A DNA stretch of 42,568 nt from Ceraceosorus guamensis (GCF_003144195.1 NW_020290116.1:1-42568); one strand, 5' to 3'; shown: positions 31,479 through 42,142, numbered from the stretch's first letter. Notes: a model not told the origin generated them from the letters alone. Translations and numbers: made by a program.

Positions 31479-33113
31479 TCATCGAGCCACAAATGGCCGG
31501 AAGCTGGGTGACCATGCTATTTGAGCAAAGTCAGACGCTTGCTCTGGCAATGCACCACATCTCTCCGCTCTGTAAGACATGGCTTCGTTCAACTGCGGCA
31601 CCAACAGCAGTGACGATGGGGTTCACGCGTTAGCAGCAGCATCGTCTGAGAATCCTTGGTGCTAGGCTTGGAAGAGACTTACCCAGCTGTGCAGGGCTTG
31701 CATACGCTTCTCAGAGAGCGGATGCGTGCTGAGGATGCTCTCTGCGGCTTTGAACAGGCCGGATGACTCCTGTTGCCCCTTTGCTTCACCAGATTGCCTT
31801 TGCTCAACCTGCGCAAAGCGTTCCCTATTCATTCACAAAGTAAAGGTGAGACGGTTATTCGAAACGGCCGAAAGAATGCTGCCAACTTCAGGCCTTTTGG
31901 GGCTCACCAGAACTTTGGCGCTTGTCGAGGATCGTAGCAAGCTGCAGTCATGAGTCGCAGACCTGGGGGTTTGCATTGCCAATCTCGGCGTCAGGGTTCG
32001 AATTGGAGAGCGCATTTGCAGTCGCGCGCTTGCTGTAACGCACCGAGTCGATCAGCCTCAGTCTCCTGCGTGCGGCTGTTGGGCAACTGGTACAGTAGCT
32101 TTGTCAAGAGGATAGACAGGCCAAAACCGAAGCCGAACAGAGCTTCCAAACCTTGCGCCAAGAAGTAGAGCACCTTCGTGCCGCTCTGTCCTTCTGCGTG
32201 ATGTCGCAGAATCTGATGCGCTATTTCTGCACACGACGGCCAAGTTGTGACACGAATACCGGACTTTTGTCTGTGTAAGCAGAAGCATGCAAGAAGTGAA
32301 GGGGAGTGAAAGCAGCAACATCTGCTTACCGTGACTCAGAACCGTCGCCAATGCATCGTCAGTCTGGCACAATCGAAGCATGCCTCCATAGATGAAGATC
32401 TTGCCTCCAGGCAACACAAAGGCGTTGAGCTTCTGATCAGCGAGGACATGGATGACCCATTGCGTGTGCGACTTTTGCAGCGTATTATCCGAACTTGGCG
32501 AGACGTCCGAGATTGCCTGCACCAACCTCGACGCTACGCGCTGCACTCTCCTCGTTTCGGGATGGTGAGCGGGAAGTATTGCAGCTCCGTTCTGTGCCAT
32601 GAACGCTTTGTACGTCGCCATGGCTAGGGACTCTTCTTGTGCCGGTGTGACATCCATGAATCGAGTTCGATTCATTCCCGGCACGGCCTCCAAGTGAAAG
32701 ACGTAGTAGGTAAAGCCGCCGCCAAAGAAGACGAGGAGAATGACCACCGCGAGCCTGTTTGAAGAATTGTCTTTCCAATTGTTTGAGGATGAGCCACCTT
32801 GATTTTGTCCACCACCGAGGCGACGTGCAAGCTCGAGGATGGGCTCCCTTGATGACCCCGCTCTGTGCTGCTGTATCCTTCGTGGCTCATCTCCACTTGC
32901 TTGTCCAAACCGCCTGTATTTGACATTGCCAATTCCTGAGGTCTTGAAACCTCGGGTCCGTAAGGCAAGCGGTCTCGTGGAGCCGCGAGCGCCGCTCGGT
33001 ATTGAGCCGGTTAGGTGCTGTCCCTCGGGCAAATGAACGACGCCGCTTTGCCAAGAGATCCGTCCCCTGCTGGCAAGAGCAGCCTGAAAGCGCTCCAAAG
33101 CAATGCGATGCAT
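31479..33113 (-). CDS. OMA1: OMA1-type mitochondrial inner-membrane M48 metallopeptidase
   Basis: Five exons on the minus strand: 33113-32330, 32226-32044, 31962-31908, 31824-31683, 31592-31479; introns 103, 81, 83 and 90 nt; 425 aa. A basic N-terminus (MHRIALERFQAALASRGR) fits a presequence. One membrane span lies near residues 121-143 (RLAVVILLVFFGGGFTYYVF). The peptidase part reads AFVLPGGKIFIYGGML, then H261-E-I-A-H265 formed across the first splice site, and ETEADRLG with E318 as the likely third zinc ligand. It ends STHPLSEKRMQAL and HSW, then a 37-residue last exon. OMA1 cuts OPA1/Mgm1-type and other substrates under membrane stress. I chose ATG 33113; an upstream frame extends the open reading frame but has no ATG in a good place. 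Confidence 0.92.
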
Positions 33114-34153
33114 GATGGTCGCAAGCTTGAGCCAAGGGTGATCGAGATGATCTCTTTCCAAAACTTCTCCGTTCTCTTTGGACCTTGCCACTCCTCACAG
33201 CCCCTTTGTGTCCGTCAAAGCGCATTCCTGGAGCCTCTTGCACTCTTCAGTGTTTCTCGTATCCACTGATACGAGCGAAGTGGTAATCACACACGCCAAT
33301 CAGGCGTGACGAACCACGTCAAGGCGCGACAGAGAGTCTGAGTGCCTTCGAGACGCGAGGGTGGGTCAAGAGTCACGAGTGAACCTGACCATCATGAATG
33401 TTCCGATGTGCTGCGTCGAATGTTCGAGAATGCTGCTTGTTCGGCACAAGCGACTCGGGCTGGGCTCGCCTCGCCTATAGCTGCACCTCGTCACCACCTA
33501 AGCGCACGCCGCACGCGACCTCCACGAAATGGTGGAGCAGAGGAAGAAGGGAAAGGAGAACGAGAGGCATACTGTTCTCGACTGCATGCATGGGCTTGGC
33601 TGCTCGCCAGCAGCAACGGTGGCCAAAGCCAATGAGTGGTCCCGGGGAATCACCACTCTTGAATCTGTAGAAGCTATTCGTGCTGCTACAATGTGAATCT
33701 TGAATTAGGTGCCTCAAGCCGGACGGAGGTATTTTGGCCGATGCACTTTTGCGCCCTCGCCAAAACAAGGTTCAATTTGGATGATTGAATGCGACCCCAC
33801 TCTCTGACTCGTGACTTATATTACCGACGTCGATGCACGCGCGCACCACGTATTGTTAACAAGCTTTTTGGCCAAGTATTGCTGATCTGCGCTGTGTGCA
33901 GGTCTGTCCAAGCTGAGATCGAGGAAAGAGCAAGCAAAGGCAAGGGTCACGAGTCCTGCGATTGTGAGAAGGTGAACGTCATTCGTGATTCTCGATGCGT
34001 CGAAGCTTCAAAGCAAAGTCTGAGTGGCATTCTTGATTCGTCGATATACCGGGCCCGTGCAGAGCTTGAACACCGGCTGACCCAGGAACACACAGCAACA
34101 GCAATTAGCATGCAGCGACCCAGCATCAGCGACCCAGCCGGAGAATCCAAATT

Positions 34154-34159
34154 CACGTG
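34154..34159. promoter_or_regulatory. CACGTG site (ATTCACGTGATT)
   Basis: CACGTG core with flanks nearly identical to the site at 34929-34934 (both TTCACGTGAT). Over 1 kb from either neighbouring gene, so a promoter role is uncertain. Confidence 0.25.
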
Positions 34160-34369
34160 ATTGAGACGTGTGGGTCCTTATAATCGACGCAAACATCAGA
34201 TGAACACAGCTATGAAACATGCTTTGCTGCGATCTCGAACGCCGACGAGAAACGTCCTACAGCAGCAGCAGCCAAACACGTCCTCAGTCACTGTGACTCG
34301 CGTCCAGAGCATCAGCCAATCGAGAAAAGCGTGGAGCTTTGCGATGTTATGTACCACCTCGTCAGCCTA

Positions 34370-34400
34370 GCAGCAGCAGCAGCGGCAGCAGCAGCGTCTT
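34370..34400. repeat. CAG-rich trinucleotide run
   Basis: An interrupted CAG run (AGCAGCAGCAGCAGCGGCAG and onward) with one CGG interruption. Non-coding as far as I can tell. Confidence 0.7.
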
Positions 34401-34751
34401 TTGACAGATGATGCACCTGCAGGCGGTGCATATAGCTGCCGCGGAGTCGCCAAAACGCCACAGCTGGCCGAGCTGTCGTGCTGCCGATCAAGACGACGAG
34501 GTGCACGTACGATATTCCGCTGAACGGCCAACTCGAAACTGCTCTCGTGCCTCATCTGCTCCATTTCAGAGCATTAAGGGCTGGCAGGGTTGTTGCGGGC
34601 AGGCTGGGCAACCTGCAGCAGCACGCAACATCCTGATCGTAATGAGCAGCATCGCACTGCGACTGCGTGGAACATATTCGTGCTGAGCATCAGAGGGTCT
34701 TCAGCAAGCAGGGTGCGCGGCGATGCGTCCATCCTATGCAGCATGTGCTTC

Positions 34752-34763
34752 TATATATATATA
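34752..34763. repeat. TA dinucleotide run
   Basis: Six TA units, unusual in this GC-rich DNA. Could be a TATA element, but no gene starts nearby. Confidence 0.7.
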
Positions 34764-34928
34764 ATTCAGCGGTCCAAGTGCACGTACGGCACGTAAAGTG
34801 AGTGAGTGTCAGCAGTCAGTCAAAAAGCATCAGCGGGACCATGGCGGACTGTGTACGTGCGGGACCGGTGTAGGAGGGTCAGCCTGTCCCACTCGTGACT
34901 GTTCCAGACCCTACGAAGAGCGAACATT

Positions 34929-34934
34929 CACGTG
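34929..34934. promoter_or_regulatory. CACGTG site (ATTCACGTGATA)
   Basis: CACGTG core about 905 bp upstream of the SPX-RING start. The same 10-mer TTCACGTGAT is found at 34152-34161. Confidence 0.3.
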
Positions 34935-35839
34935 ATAGGCTCGCTTGGCTCAGCTCTCGAACGTCGCCTGAAAGTCGTTGAGCGAGCATTTGGCAGTGTG
35001 AGTGCATGCTTCTTCCTGCCGTCGAACATCGCCAGGGCGTTGATGCACGAAGGACAATCAGAGTTCAGAAGAAGAAATGGTGAAAAGTGAATCTTGAATG
35101 CGTATACATAGCCGAGCTGCAAGAAGGCGCTTTTCCCCCGGCCACACTTGGCAAAGCTCCTTTCCCTACGTAAATTGGCGCTACAAGCACATGTATTTCC
35201 CACCTGCATCAATGTGAATCTTGTCCAACCTTGATCATCCATGCGAGACTTTCCCATCCACACGCACCCACACACGCGACGCTACACAAAGCGTAGCACG
35301 TTCCCTCCATCCGAATTGCGCAGCTTCAACCCAGCGACTACCCTCGCGCCCGCTTCGTCAGCCGCAGAGAGAGGGCCAGCGCCTTTCTTCGCTTTCGACC
35401 ATCTTCGGCTGAACCAGCCTTTCGCTGCAGCTGTATAGCTGTCACGCAACGGTACAAGCTAGCTCTGCTCCGCTGTGCCGCCGGCTGAGCCCAGCTTCAC
35501 TTTGGTCGGACTGGGTGACATCTCACGCGACAGGCGTCTGCTTCCATACCTCCGGCTGAGCATCTCTTTTTGCCGACGACTGCCACTCTATGCAAAGGAA
35601 GAGCTGCGCCCTTCTTGAGACTTGGCGCAAGTCCTTGGTTACCGCGAAGAGACAAGTCGGCAAATTTTCTCATTCCTTGCCCTCTGGCGAGCCAAAGCGG
35701 AGAGAAGAGGGTGATTGCTCGCCTGTGCAAGACATTAAAAAGTCGACCGCAAAATACGACTCGATGACCACAGACTTGTGACGCAACTCTGCAAACAATC
35801 TCGCAACCCTCTTCACCGCACGCGCTGCGATACGCAAAG

Positions 35840-38800
35840 ATGAAGTTTGGAAAGTCGTACATGGAAACACTAGCCAGCCCCTCGTTCCCGCAAGAGTGGA
35901 GGGAAGGTGCCATCGAGTACAAGCATGTGAGTCGTTGGCCGTAACTAGCGACACCTCAATGTCCGACGGTCTTAATTTCTTGTCGCTTCTCGCCACTTTG
36001 CGCAGCTCAAGAAGCTGATCAACGGTGTCGTGGCTGAGCTTGAATCTCTTGGGCTCGGTGCGGACGTGCTCAGAGAGCTCATAGCTCCAGCTACGCAATC
36101 CGGCGATGCGCACGAAGAAGAGGATGAAGACATCCAAATGTCTCAGCTAGCGGCTGCGGCTGCTGCCAAGTCTTCGCTCCACCCGAGCCACCACGGCGTA
36201 CCGGCGCGGCGATCATCGCAGAGCAGCGAGTCCAGGGCACGTTCGCGATCGCTGACCAGCAGTGGTACTGAGGACTCAAGCGCAGATGAGGCTGCTACAA
36301 CTGGGCCCGGAAAGTACGGCAGGCTTCTGGTCGATTCTAGAGCTGCTAGATTGGGCGGCTCTGAGAGTGGCAACCCGCTAAGCCCACTCATAGAGGAGAC
36401 TGGCCCTTCCTCTTCCCGGACAAGCCCATACACGATTGGACGACCTAGCGCAGAGGAGCAAGCGCCAGCTATAAGTCTGGGTGTTGCGGCCCTGTCGCCG
36501 AGTGCTACCCTCGAGGCACAGAAGGCGCAAAGAGCAGCGCATGGAAGTCCCTTGGAAGTGCCGAGCGAGGACTGCGAAGAGTGCGTCGCTGATGCTGGTG
36601 CGAGGGAAGCAGCGCGCAAGTCCTTGGGTGAAGGCTCTCAGTCGAACGGTATATCCGCCATCGTGAGCCCTTCTAAGGCATCCTCGCATGAGTCTCCTGC
36701 AGCGGAGTGGCTGGAAAAGATAGCCCACTCTCAGCCCCATCAGCGGCGTCGCAGCGCTCGCAAAAGCTCGGGGGCCTCCCAGACAGCGGGCGGATGGGCA
36801 AGCTCGGATGGCAGTCCGTCGAGCTCGAGGCAGCACTCTGTGGATGTCTCGGATACGGACGGTGCTGCACGTCGCCGCCATCACCATCATCACCATCATC
36901 ACGAGCAGCACCAGCACCAGAGTCACGAAGAGGGCCCCGAAGCGCTGCGACCCGATCCTCGACTGCTTTTGAAGCCCCACGAGCGCCCCTCGGCTTTCAG
37001 GAAGCGGTCTTCAGCCGATGGGTCTTCGGGCGTAGGTAGCCCAGATGCAGTCACAGACGACGAGACCAATCAATGGTATGGCATGGGCAAGAAGGAGCTC
37101 GAGGAATTCAGGAGAAGGAAAAGCGAAGTCTTTGGTGATGGTCCGCAGAAGGAGGATGGTGTGAGGAGGGCTTCAATGCCCGCACACGATCTTCAGCCCG
37201 GCGAACGGGCACAAGGCGCAAGTGCAGCAAACGATCACGGCAGGCATGACTGGGGTGGACATGCTTGGAGGGAGAGACCCGGTGACGCTTGGAAGATGGA
37301 GAATGACACAGCTAAGCCTTCTGGCTCGCTCCGCGATAGACCTAATTTGGCCGCCAGACGATCGAGTTCTGGTGGCGCAGTTGGCAAACAACCCGAGGAC
37401 GGTCATGCTCGCAAGAGCAGGTGGGTCAAAGGAAAGGATGGACGACGTGCCCGAGCAGAGTACGAGCTTGGGGGTGAGTAGCTAGTGCACGTCTCTCGCC
37501 TAAGATTCGGAAGCTGACCCCTCCTCTGCGGCGGCCTTTTGTAGGCACCAAAGAGCATCCGGTTCCTCGGATTCGCCTGTTCGTCGAATCGCCTGTCAAC
37601 TCCGGAGACGAAGGGAGCGCCGAAGAGTCCGCGTCTGAGGACGACAGCACATCCGACGCTGGCGCAGAGGATGCGGGGCCGCGCATCACGGAGCTGCCGC
37701 CGACGCCCAAAACGCTCAAGGGTTCACCCGGTCGCGAGCCGGCGGTGCTCGCTCTACCGAACGCTTCGCTTCCAGACAGCACGTCAACGCAGCGCGCCGA
37801 TGCAGATGCTGGGTCGGCGCCAGCTCCGTCCTCAGAGCAACTCGGGACGTCTGCAGCAAGAAGTCACGAGGGACGCCGCATGCGTCACCGAGAAATCGTC
37901 ATTCCCCTGACAGCGGACACGGAGTTCCTCGATACGCTGACCGGCGCTCTGCAAAACCTCTCCAACCTGCAAAGTGCGCAGAGGGATGCATTTCAGCAAC
38001 AGACCGAGTCGCTTTGCAGCGCAGTGGCCCGCGTCGCGTCTCCATACGCAACGAAGAGCGACCTTTACGTCTGGAGAGAGATTTTCGCATTGTACGTCGA
38101 GATGCAGATCTTCGAGTCCGAGCGGGAAAAGGATCGAGGAGAAGTCAGTGTGGATGAGAGCGAGGCGCGATTGAAAAGGTTCGCTGAAGAACTCGCCAAG
38201 CGAGGCTGGACCGCGTCCAATGAGTCAGGAGAAGATGCGCGGGGCGGCATTCCCGGCCACAAGCACCGCGGTGGATTGGCAGCTCGTCTCAGCAGACGGA
38301 AGAGCAGTGCTGCTGGCGCTTCAGCAGGCGGCTCGCTGCAGCCCATGAAAGATCAGAGATCCGTCAATGCGCTTCAAGATTTCCTTCGGCTCAATTTGGC
38401 CTTGTTGGACGTGAAGAAATTCCAACGGGTGAACATCGAAGCGGCGAGGAAAATTTTGAAGAAGCACGACAAGCGCACTGCGCTCACGGCTAGCGATGAC
38501 CTGAGAGCTTTCATAGCTCAGCAGGATGCAGCTAGGCTGGGAGCTGCTACTGTGGCGGGCATGGGCCTGTCCGGGCTCGTGCAGATCCCGCCTGAAGCCT
38601 TTGGGGTCGGTTCAGATGGCGCCAGTCATCGATCGGGAGCTCTGGTTCCTACTGGCGGAGGGACCCATCCTTCCCTGGCGGCCCTCTTGCCGAGCAGCAC
38701 AACGGGCATTCTCGCAGAGAGCTTGCCTCACATTCTCCTCTCGCTCCTGACCACCACGCTTCTGCCCATTCTGCCGAGCATCGACGACTACGCCTGCGCC

Positions 38801-39097
38801 ATCTGCACGGGTGTGGCTTGGAGACCCATCCGACTGGACTGCGCGCACCTCTTCTGCATCCGATGCCTCGTGAAGCTACAAAAGAAGGGCAAGGCTGACT
38901 GTCCGCTCTGCAGAGCTAAAGGTGTCGTGGGTAGCGCCGATGGGAAGAATTTGGACGAAGCGGCGACAAAGTTTATGAAGACTTGGTTCCCTCACGAAGT
39001 TGCAGAGAAGGATTCCGAGAATGAGACAGAGAGGAGAAAGGAAGAGATGGCTGAGTTGGGACTTCAAGTGGATGCTGATAAGTGCACCGTCTGCTGA
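35840..39097 (+). CDS. SPX-domain RING-finger protein (putative E3 ubiquitin ligase)
   Basis: Three exons: 35840-35926, 36006-37473, 37545-39097; introns 79 nt (phase 0) and 71 nt (phase 1); 1035 aa. The SPX start MKFGKSYMETL, QEWREGAIEYKHLKKLI is at the N-terminus. The remaining SPX helices appear only near residues 640-840, with VNALQDFLRLNLALLDVKKF and NIEAARKILKKHDKRT (K821, K824, K825, K828), the Lys cluster that binds inositol pyrophosphates in SPX proteins. About 600 residues of Ser/Arg/Glu-rich disorder, with an eight-His run near 36880, separate them. The C3HC4 RING (CAICTGVAWRPIRLDCAHLF, CIRC, CPLC) starts at C936. The protein ends KCTVC, which could be a CaaX prenylation site. Fungal SPX-RING proteins act in phosphate and polyphosphate control. 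Convergent with protein B. Confidence 0.92.
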
Positions 39098-39346
39098 GAC
39101 CGCAAGTACCGTCACACATTTGTATCATCAGAAGCTGGCCTGCATGTGCCTTGTGCGCGCAAAAGCTCGCAGCTGTTTGCGCCACGTCTGTCTATCATCA
39201 TCAGGAAATGCACACATTTCTTCTTCGCCCTCTCGCTCTCTCTGTGCCGCACATCGAGAAATGTTCCGGACTACCTGTGCCCTCGACTTGCGCCTGATCA
39301 GCGTGCATTCGATCAGTGCCATTGCGGGCATAGCTGGAATTTGCGC
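39098..39346. other. Convergent intergenic gap
   Basis: 249 bp between the stop codons of the SPX-RING gene and protein B. Contains CT-rich sequence (about 39220-39245); nothing else to report. Confidence 0.5.
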
Positions 39347-40845
39347 CTAATGCGGCGATGCTGGCGAAGGAGGTAAGTTCAGGTCGAAGGGTAGGGGTCT
39401 CTTTCGCCTGGTGGGAACGCTAGAAGGAGTGACAGGTCCCGCTTCAGGAATGGCAATGCTCTCCGGCTTCCGAGTCGTGATTGTTTTTGCTGGCGGCGCA
39501 GGTGGTGCTGCATCTCGACTCAACGGTGTCGGGCGGGTCCATTTTCCCGGACCAACTCCTAGCTCAGGTCCAGCAACGGTAGGATCCCTCCGCGCACCAC
39601 CACCACGACTCTTCTGATCGGCAGCCTTTCGACCTTGACCTACCTTCTTGGGAACGCGCTGCCACACTTCCGTGTCGGAAAGACCCTCTGCGCGCAGCTT
39701 GTTGCGGTCATGCGTGCGTCGAGCAGCTTGAGTTTCGGGAGTGCCGACGGGCCAGAGGTGCTGATGCTCTGGACCTGCCCTAGACAATTCCTCCAACAAC
39801 TTTTGCCTCACGCGCGTTCCAGCAGATCTCGGATCGCCCGGATATCTGGTCCAAATTTCGATCTCCGTCTTCTTTTGGACCCTCATCTTCTGCCGTGCCT
39901 TGGAGATTTGGCCTCCCGACAGGCCTTGGTTGTGAGTCGCTGCCTGCTTGCTCAATCTCGGATCACCTATCAATTTCTCCACCTCATCCACCCGCCCTTG
40001 CTTGATGAGCTCCTTCTTTTGCCGGTAAAGGGTGGCAGTGGAGCCTTCGCCCCACCTGTACTTTAAAGGCCTATGAACTGCTGGTAGATCCTTGGCTGGA
40101 GCGTCGGGAAAGGTTTGCGGAGCAGAAGAGCCGCTCGCTATCGATGAGCCTTGCAAGGGTTGGTGAGGAGCACCCGAAGGAGCAAATGCGATGACTCCTT
40201 GTCGTCTAAGCTTGGCGCGTTCCTTCTGTCGGGCCAGCGTTCGGGCTGAACCGACCCCGTCAGGCAGACGGCGAAACGGTCCCTTGTGCTTCCTCTCGAG
40301 CTGCTTGCCAATATCGACATTGGTGATTGGCGGATGCTCAGAAGAAGCCCCACCCACGGCCTTATCCACTAGCTCTTTCCCACCTTTAGACGCTTGCTCT
40401 AATGGCAGCAGCGGAGCTCTGCGATGCAGTCGAGCTCGTCGCATTCTGCCATTCAAGCCGGTCTCTTCTGGCGTGCCGCCTTTGCCAGCGACGATGGGCA
40501 GTGACGGGGTGCGGCGCTTTAGCAGCGCGTCAGTCTGTGAGCGCGGCAAAGCGAATTCCTGAAAGGGGAGGATAGAGCGTTCGCGCTGTCAGACAGGTCC
40601 AGCGTCCATCAACTCTGCGCTGTACCTGCTCTTACCTGCGATGCAAGAGTTGGAACCGAGAAAAGCTTTAAAGCGTAGCCATTGTCGTTGTTCAAGTCTA
40701 AAGGGCGGCCTGCGCAGGGGAGACTGCAGCAAAGTGTGAGCAAGCAAGAGGAGAGCAAATGAGCGAGGCGGTGCGTCGATCGTTTGTCTGTGCTCCTCTT
40801 CGCGCGAGTGCGCACATTTGTGGAGCGATGCTTCATTGGAAGCAT
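39347..40845 (-). CDS. Secreted protein B, paralogue of A, with four RQ-rich repeats and C-terminal EAR motif
   Basis: Two exons on the minus strand: 40845-40636 and 40558-39347, a 77-nt phase-0 intron (GTAAGA to TTTCAG); 473 aa. Exon 1 codes for a basic stretch of about 26 residues, then LAHLLSSCLLTLCCSL, a signal-peptide core with likely cleavage near CAG-RP (residues 44-47). Starts at M1 or M4 are both in frame, and the n-region is unusually long. Four repeats align with protein A in order: about 167-191 (RLPDGVGSARTLARQKERAK), 239-273 (GEGSTATLYRQKKELIKQG), 288-314 (KARQKMRVQ, IWTRYPGDPR) and 350-375 (RNKLRAEGLSDTEVWQRVP). The C-terminus is RRKRPLPFDLNLPPSPASPH, with DLNLPP at 462-467 beside a basic cluster that could be a nuclear localisation signal. 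No known enzyme domain. Effector role is inferred. Confidence 0.8.
40559..40635 (-). other. Intron of protein B at the position matching protein A
   Basis: GTAAGAGC donor after TCGCAG, CTTTCAG acceptor before GAATTC, phase 0. Joins ...LASQ to EFAL. Protein A joins ...SAQ to EVG at the same phase. Confidence 0.7.
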
Positions 40846-41206
40846 CCAGCTTCACAATGATCAGTGAGCGACTCGAGCTGTAGGGAACAAGTGCGGCGCG
40901 AGTGAATTTGCGTGGTGATCGTCTGAGGGATAGCGTATGCGCTTGTGCAAGGGCACAAGTTGCGCCATGTGCGTGAGGAGGAGGAGAATAGCGACCAAGG
41001 CTTTTTGCATGGCTGAGCAATTCAGCTGTTCAGTCCTGCTGAGTGGCGTAGAGTGGCCTCGCTACACAATCGCAAAAGAATCACGGAATGCTAGCAAATC
41101 GTGAGTGGCAAACGATATTCATCTATGCTCGCCCGCTCGCCACCGGCGATCAGTCACGGTGTGACTGCGCGTCAAGACTCGCGCAAAATGAACTCTACAA
41201 AGCGTC

Positions 41207-41244
41207 GCGAGTGCGAGTTCGAGTGCGAGTGCGGGTGCGACGAG
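41207..41244. repeat. GAGTGC hexamer-like tandem repeat
   Basis: About six imperfect copies of GAGTGC/GAGTTC (GCGAGTGCGAGTTCGAGTGC and onward). Confidence 0.7.
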
Positions 41245-41678
41245 TGGGGAGCTAAGAGTGGCAAATGCGGGCCGAGAAGGAGAGCGGGATTGCGTCACTT
41301 GTACACTTCTCCCTTCTCGATTCGCCGTTCATGGACTTCGTTTGAGTAGCGTAGCGGAGACCATCGCTTGGTCCTGCATATACCTGGCGAGATGCCTGGA
41401 TGTTGCGATGAGGTTCCTTGATCTGAGGGCCACCACGGTAGTCTGCCACATCGAAAGGCACTATGGATGATATCCAGCCATCCAGCCATCCAATGCCCTG
41501 AGCAGATCTCACAGCGCAGTTCTATAGGTCGCTCATGGCCAGCTCACATTTGCGGTTCGATTCAAGATTTGTGGAAGAGATTTCGTTTGGCAAGCAGCGC
41601 AGATGAGCTTCAGTGCGGTACAGGTAGGAATCGCTGATATGCTACATCAAGATGTGTAAGACGAGAGAAGTACAAATC

Positions 41679-41713
41679 ATGAGTCACGAGTCGTGAGTGC
41701 AAGTCACGACGCG
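41679..41713. repeat. Cluster of TCACGA/TCGTGA words
   Basis: ATGAGTCACGAGTCGTGAGT followed by GCAAGTCACGACGCG: four overlapping copies in both orientations within 35 bp, the densest site of this word in the window. Confidence 0.65.
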
Positions 41714-42142
41714 CTTCCGCGTCGCGCTGCGCTGATGACTGAGTCAAGACGGCGCGCATCGCGCCACTGCGCGACGCGATGATGAGGCTGGAGCAGACCA
41801 TGATGTGTGGCGCCATGCAGAGGTTCGTGACTGCTCGGGTAAGCAGCGACTGCATCCGTGCATGGTCAGATAGATCATCTTGGGGGTCAAGAGTTACACG
41901 GTCACCAGCAAACACACGCGTGATGTGTATATAGACAGCAGCGCTGGCATCTCCAAACAAGAATCAAGAATTTTGAAGCAAGACAAGGAATCGCTACATC
42001 ATATGTAGTTGGGTACCGCGCATTCTCAAGTAGCAATTAACCAAGTCTTTGCACATCTTTGGGCCAAAGCAATTAACAGAGCCAAAACTTGTGAGCGCGG
42101 CACAGTACCCAACCTTGTCACAGCCCTCACTCGTGCGTCGAC

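Larger units (their letters stand above)
33114..35839. other. 2.7 kb intergenic region between OMA1 and SPX-RING gene
   Basis: The region lies between divergent genes. It holds several copies of the TCACGAGTCA word (33369-33384, 33803-33818, 33943-33958, 34890-34903), two TTCACGTGAT sites (34154 and 34929), CAG repeats (about 34262-34275 and 34370-34400) and a TA run (34752-34763). A 123-codon frame at 33789-34160 has a weak signal-sequence look but overlaps two copies of the TCACGAGTCA word, so I do not call it a gene. Confidence 0.5.

Noticed and set aside
31183-31633. Plus-strand frames across the AP-2 mu and OMA1 ends
   Set aside because: They are shadows of the last AP-2 mu exon and of the antisense of OMA1 exons.
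33789-34160. 123-codon frame with a weak signal-sequence look
   Set aside because: It overlaps copies of the intergenic TCACGAGTCA word, the hydrophobic stretch is interrupted by Cys/Arg, and it lacks any family resemblance or repeat seen in A and B.
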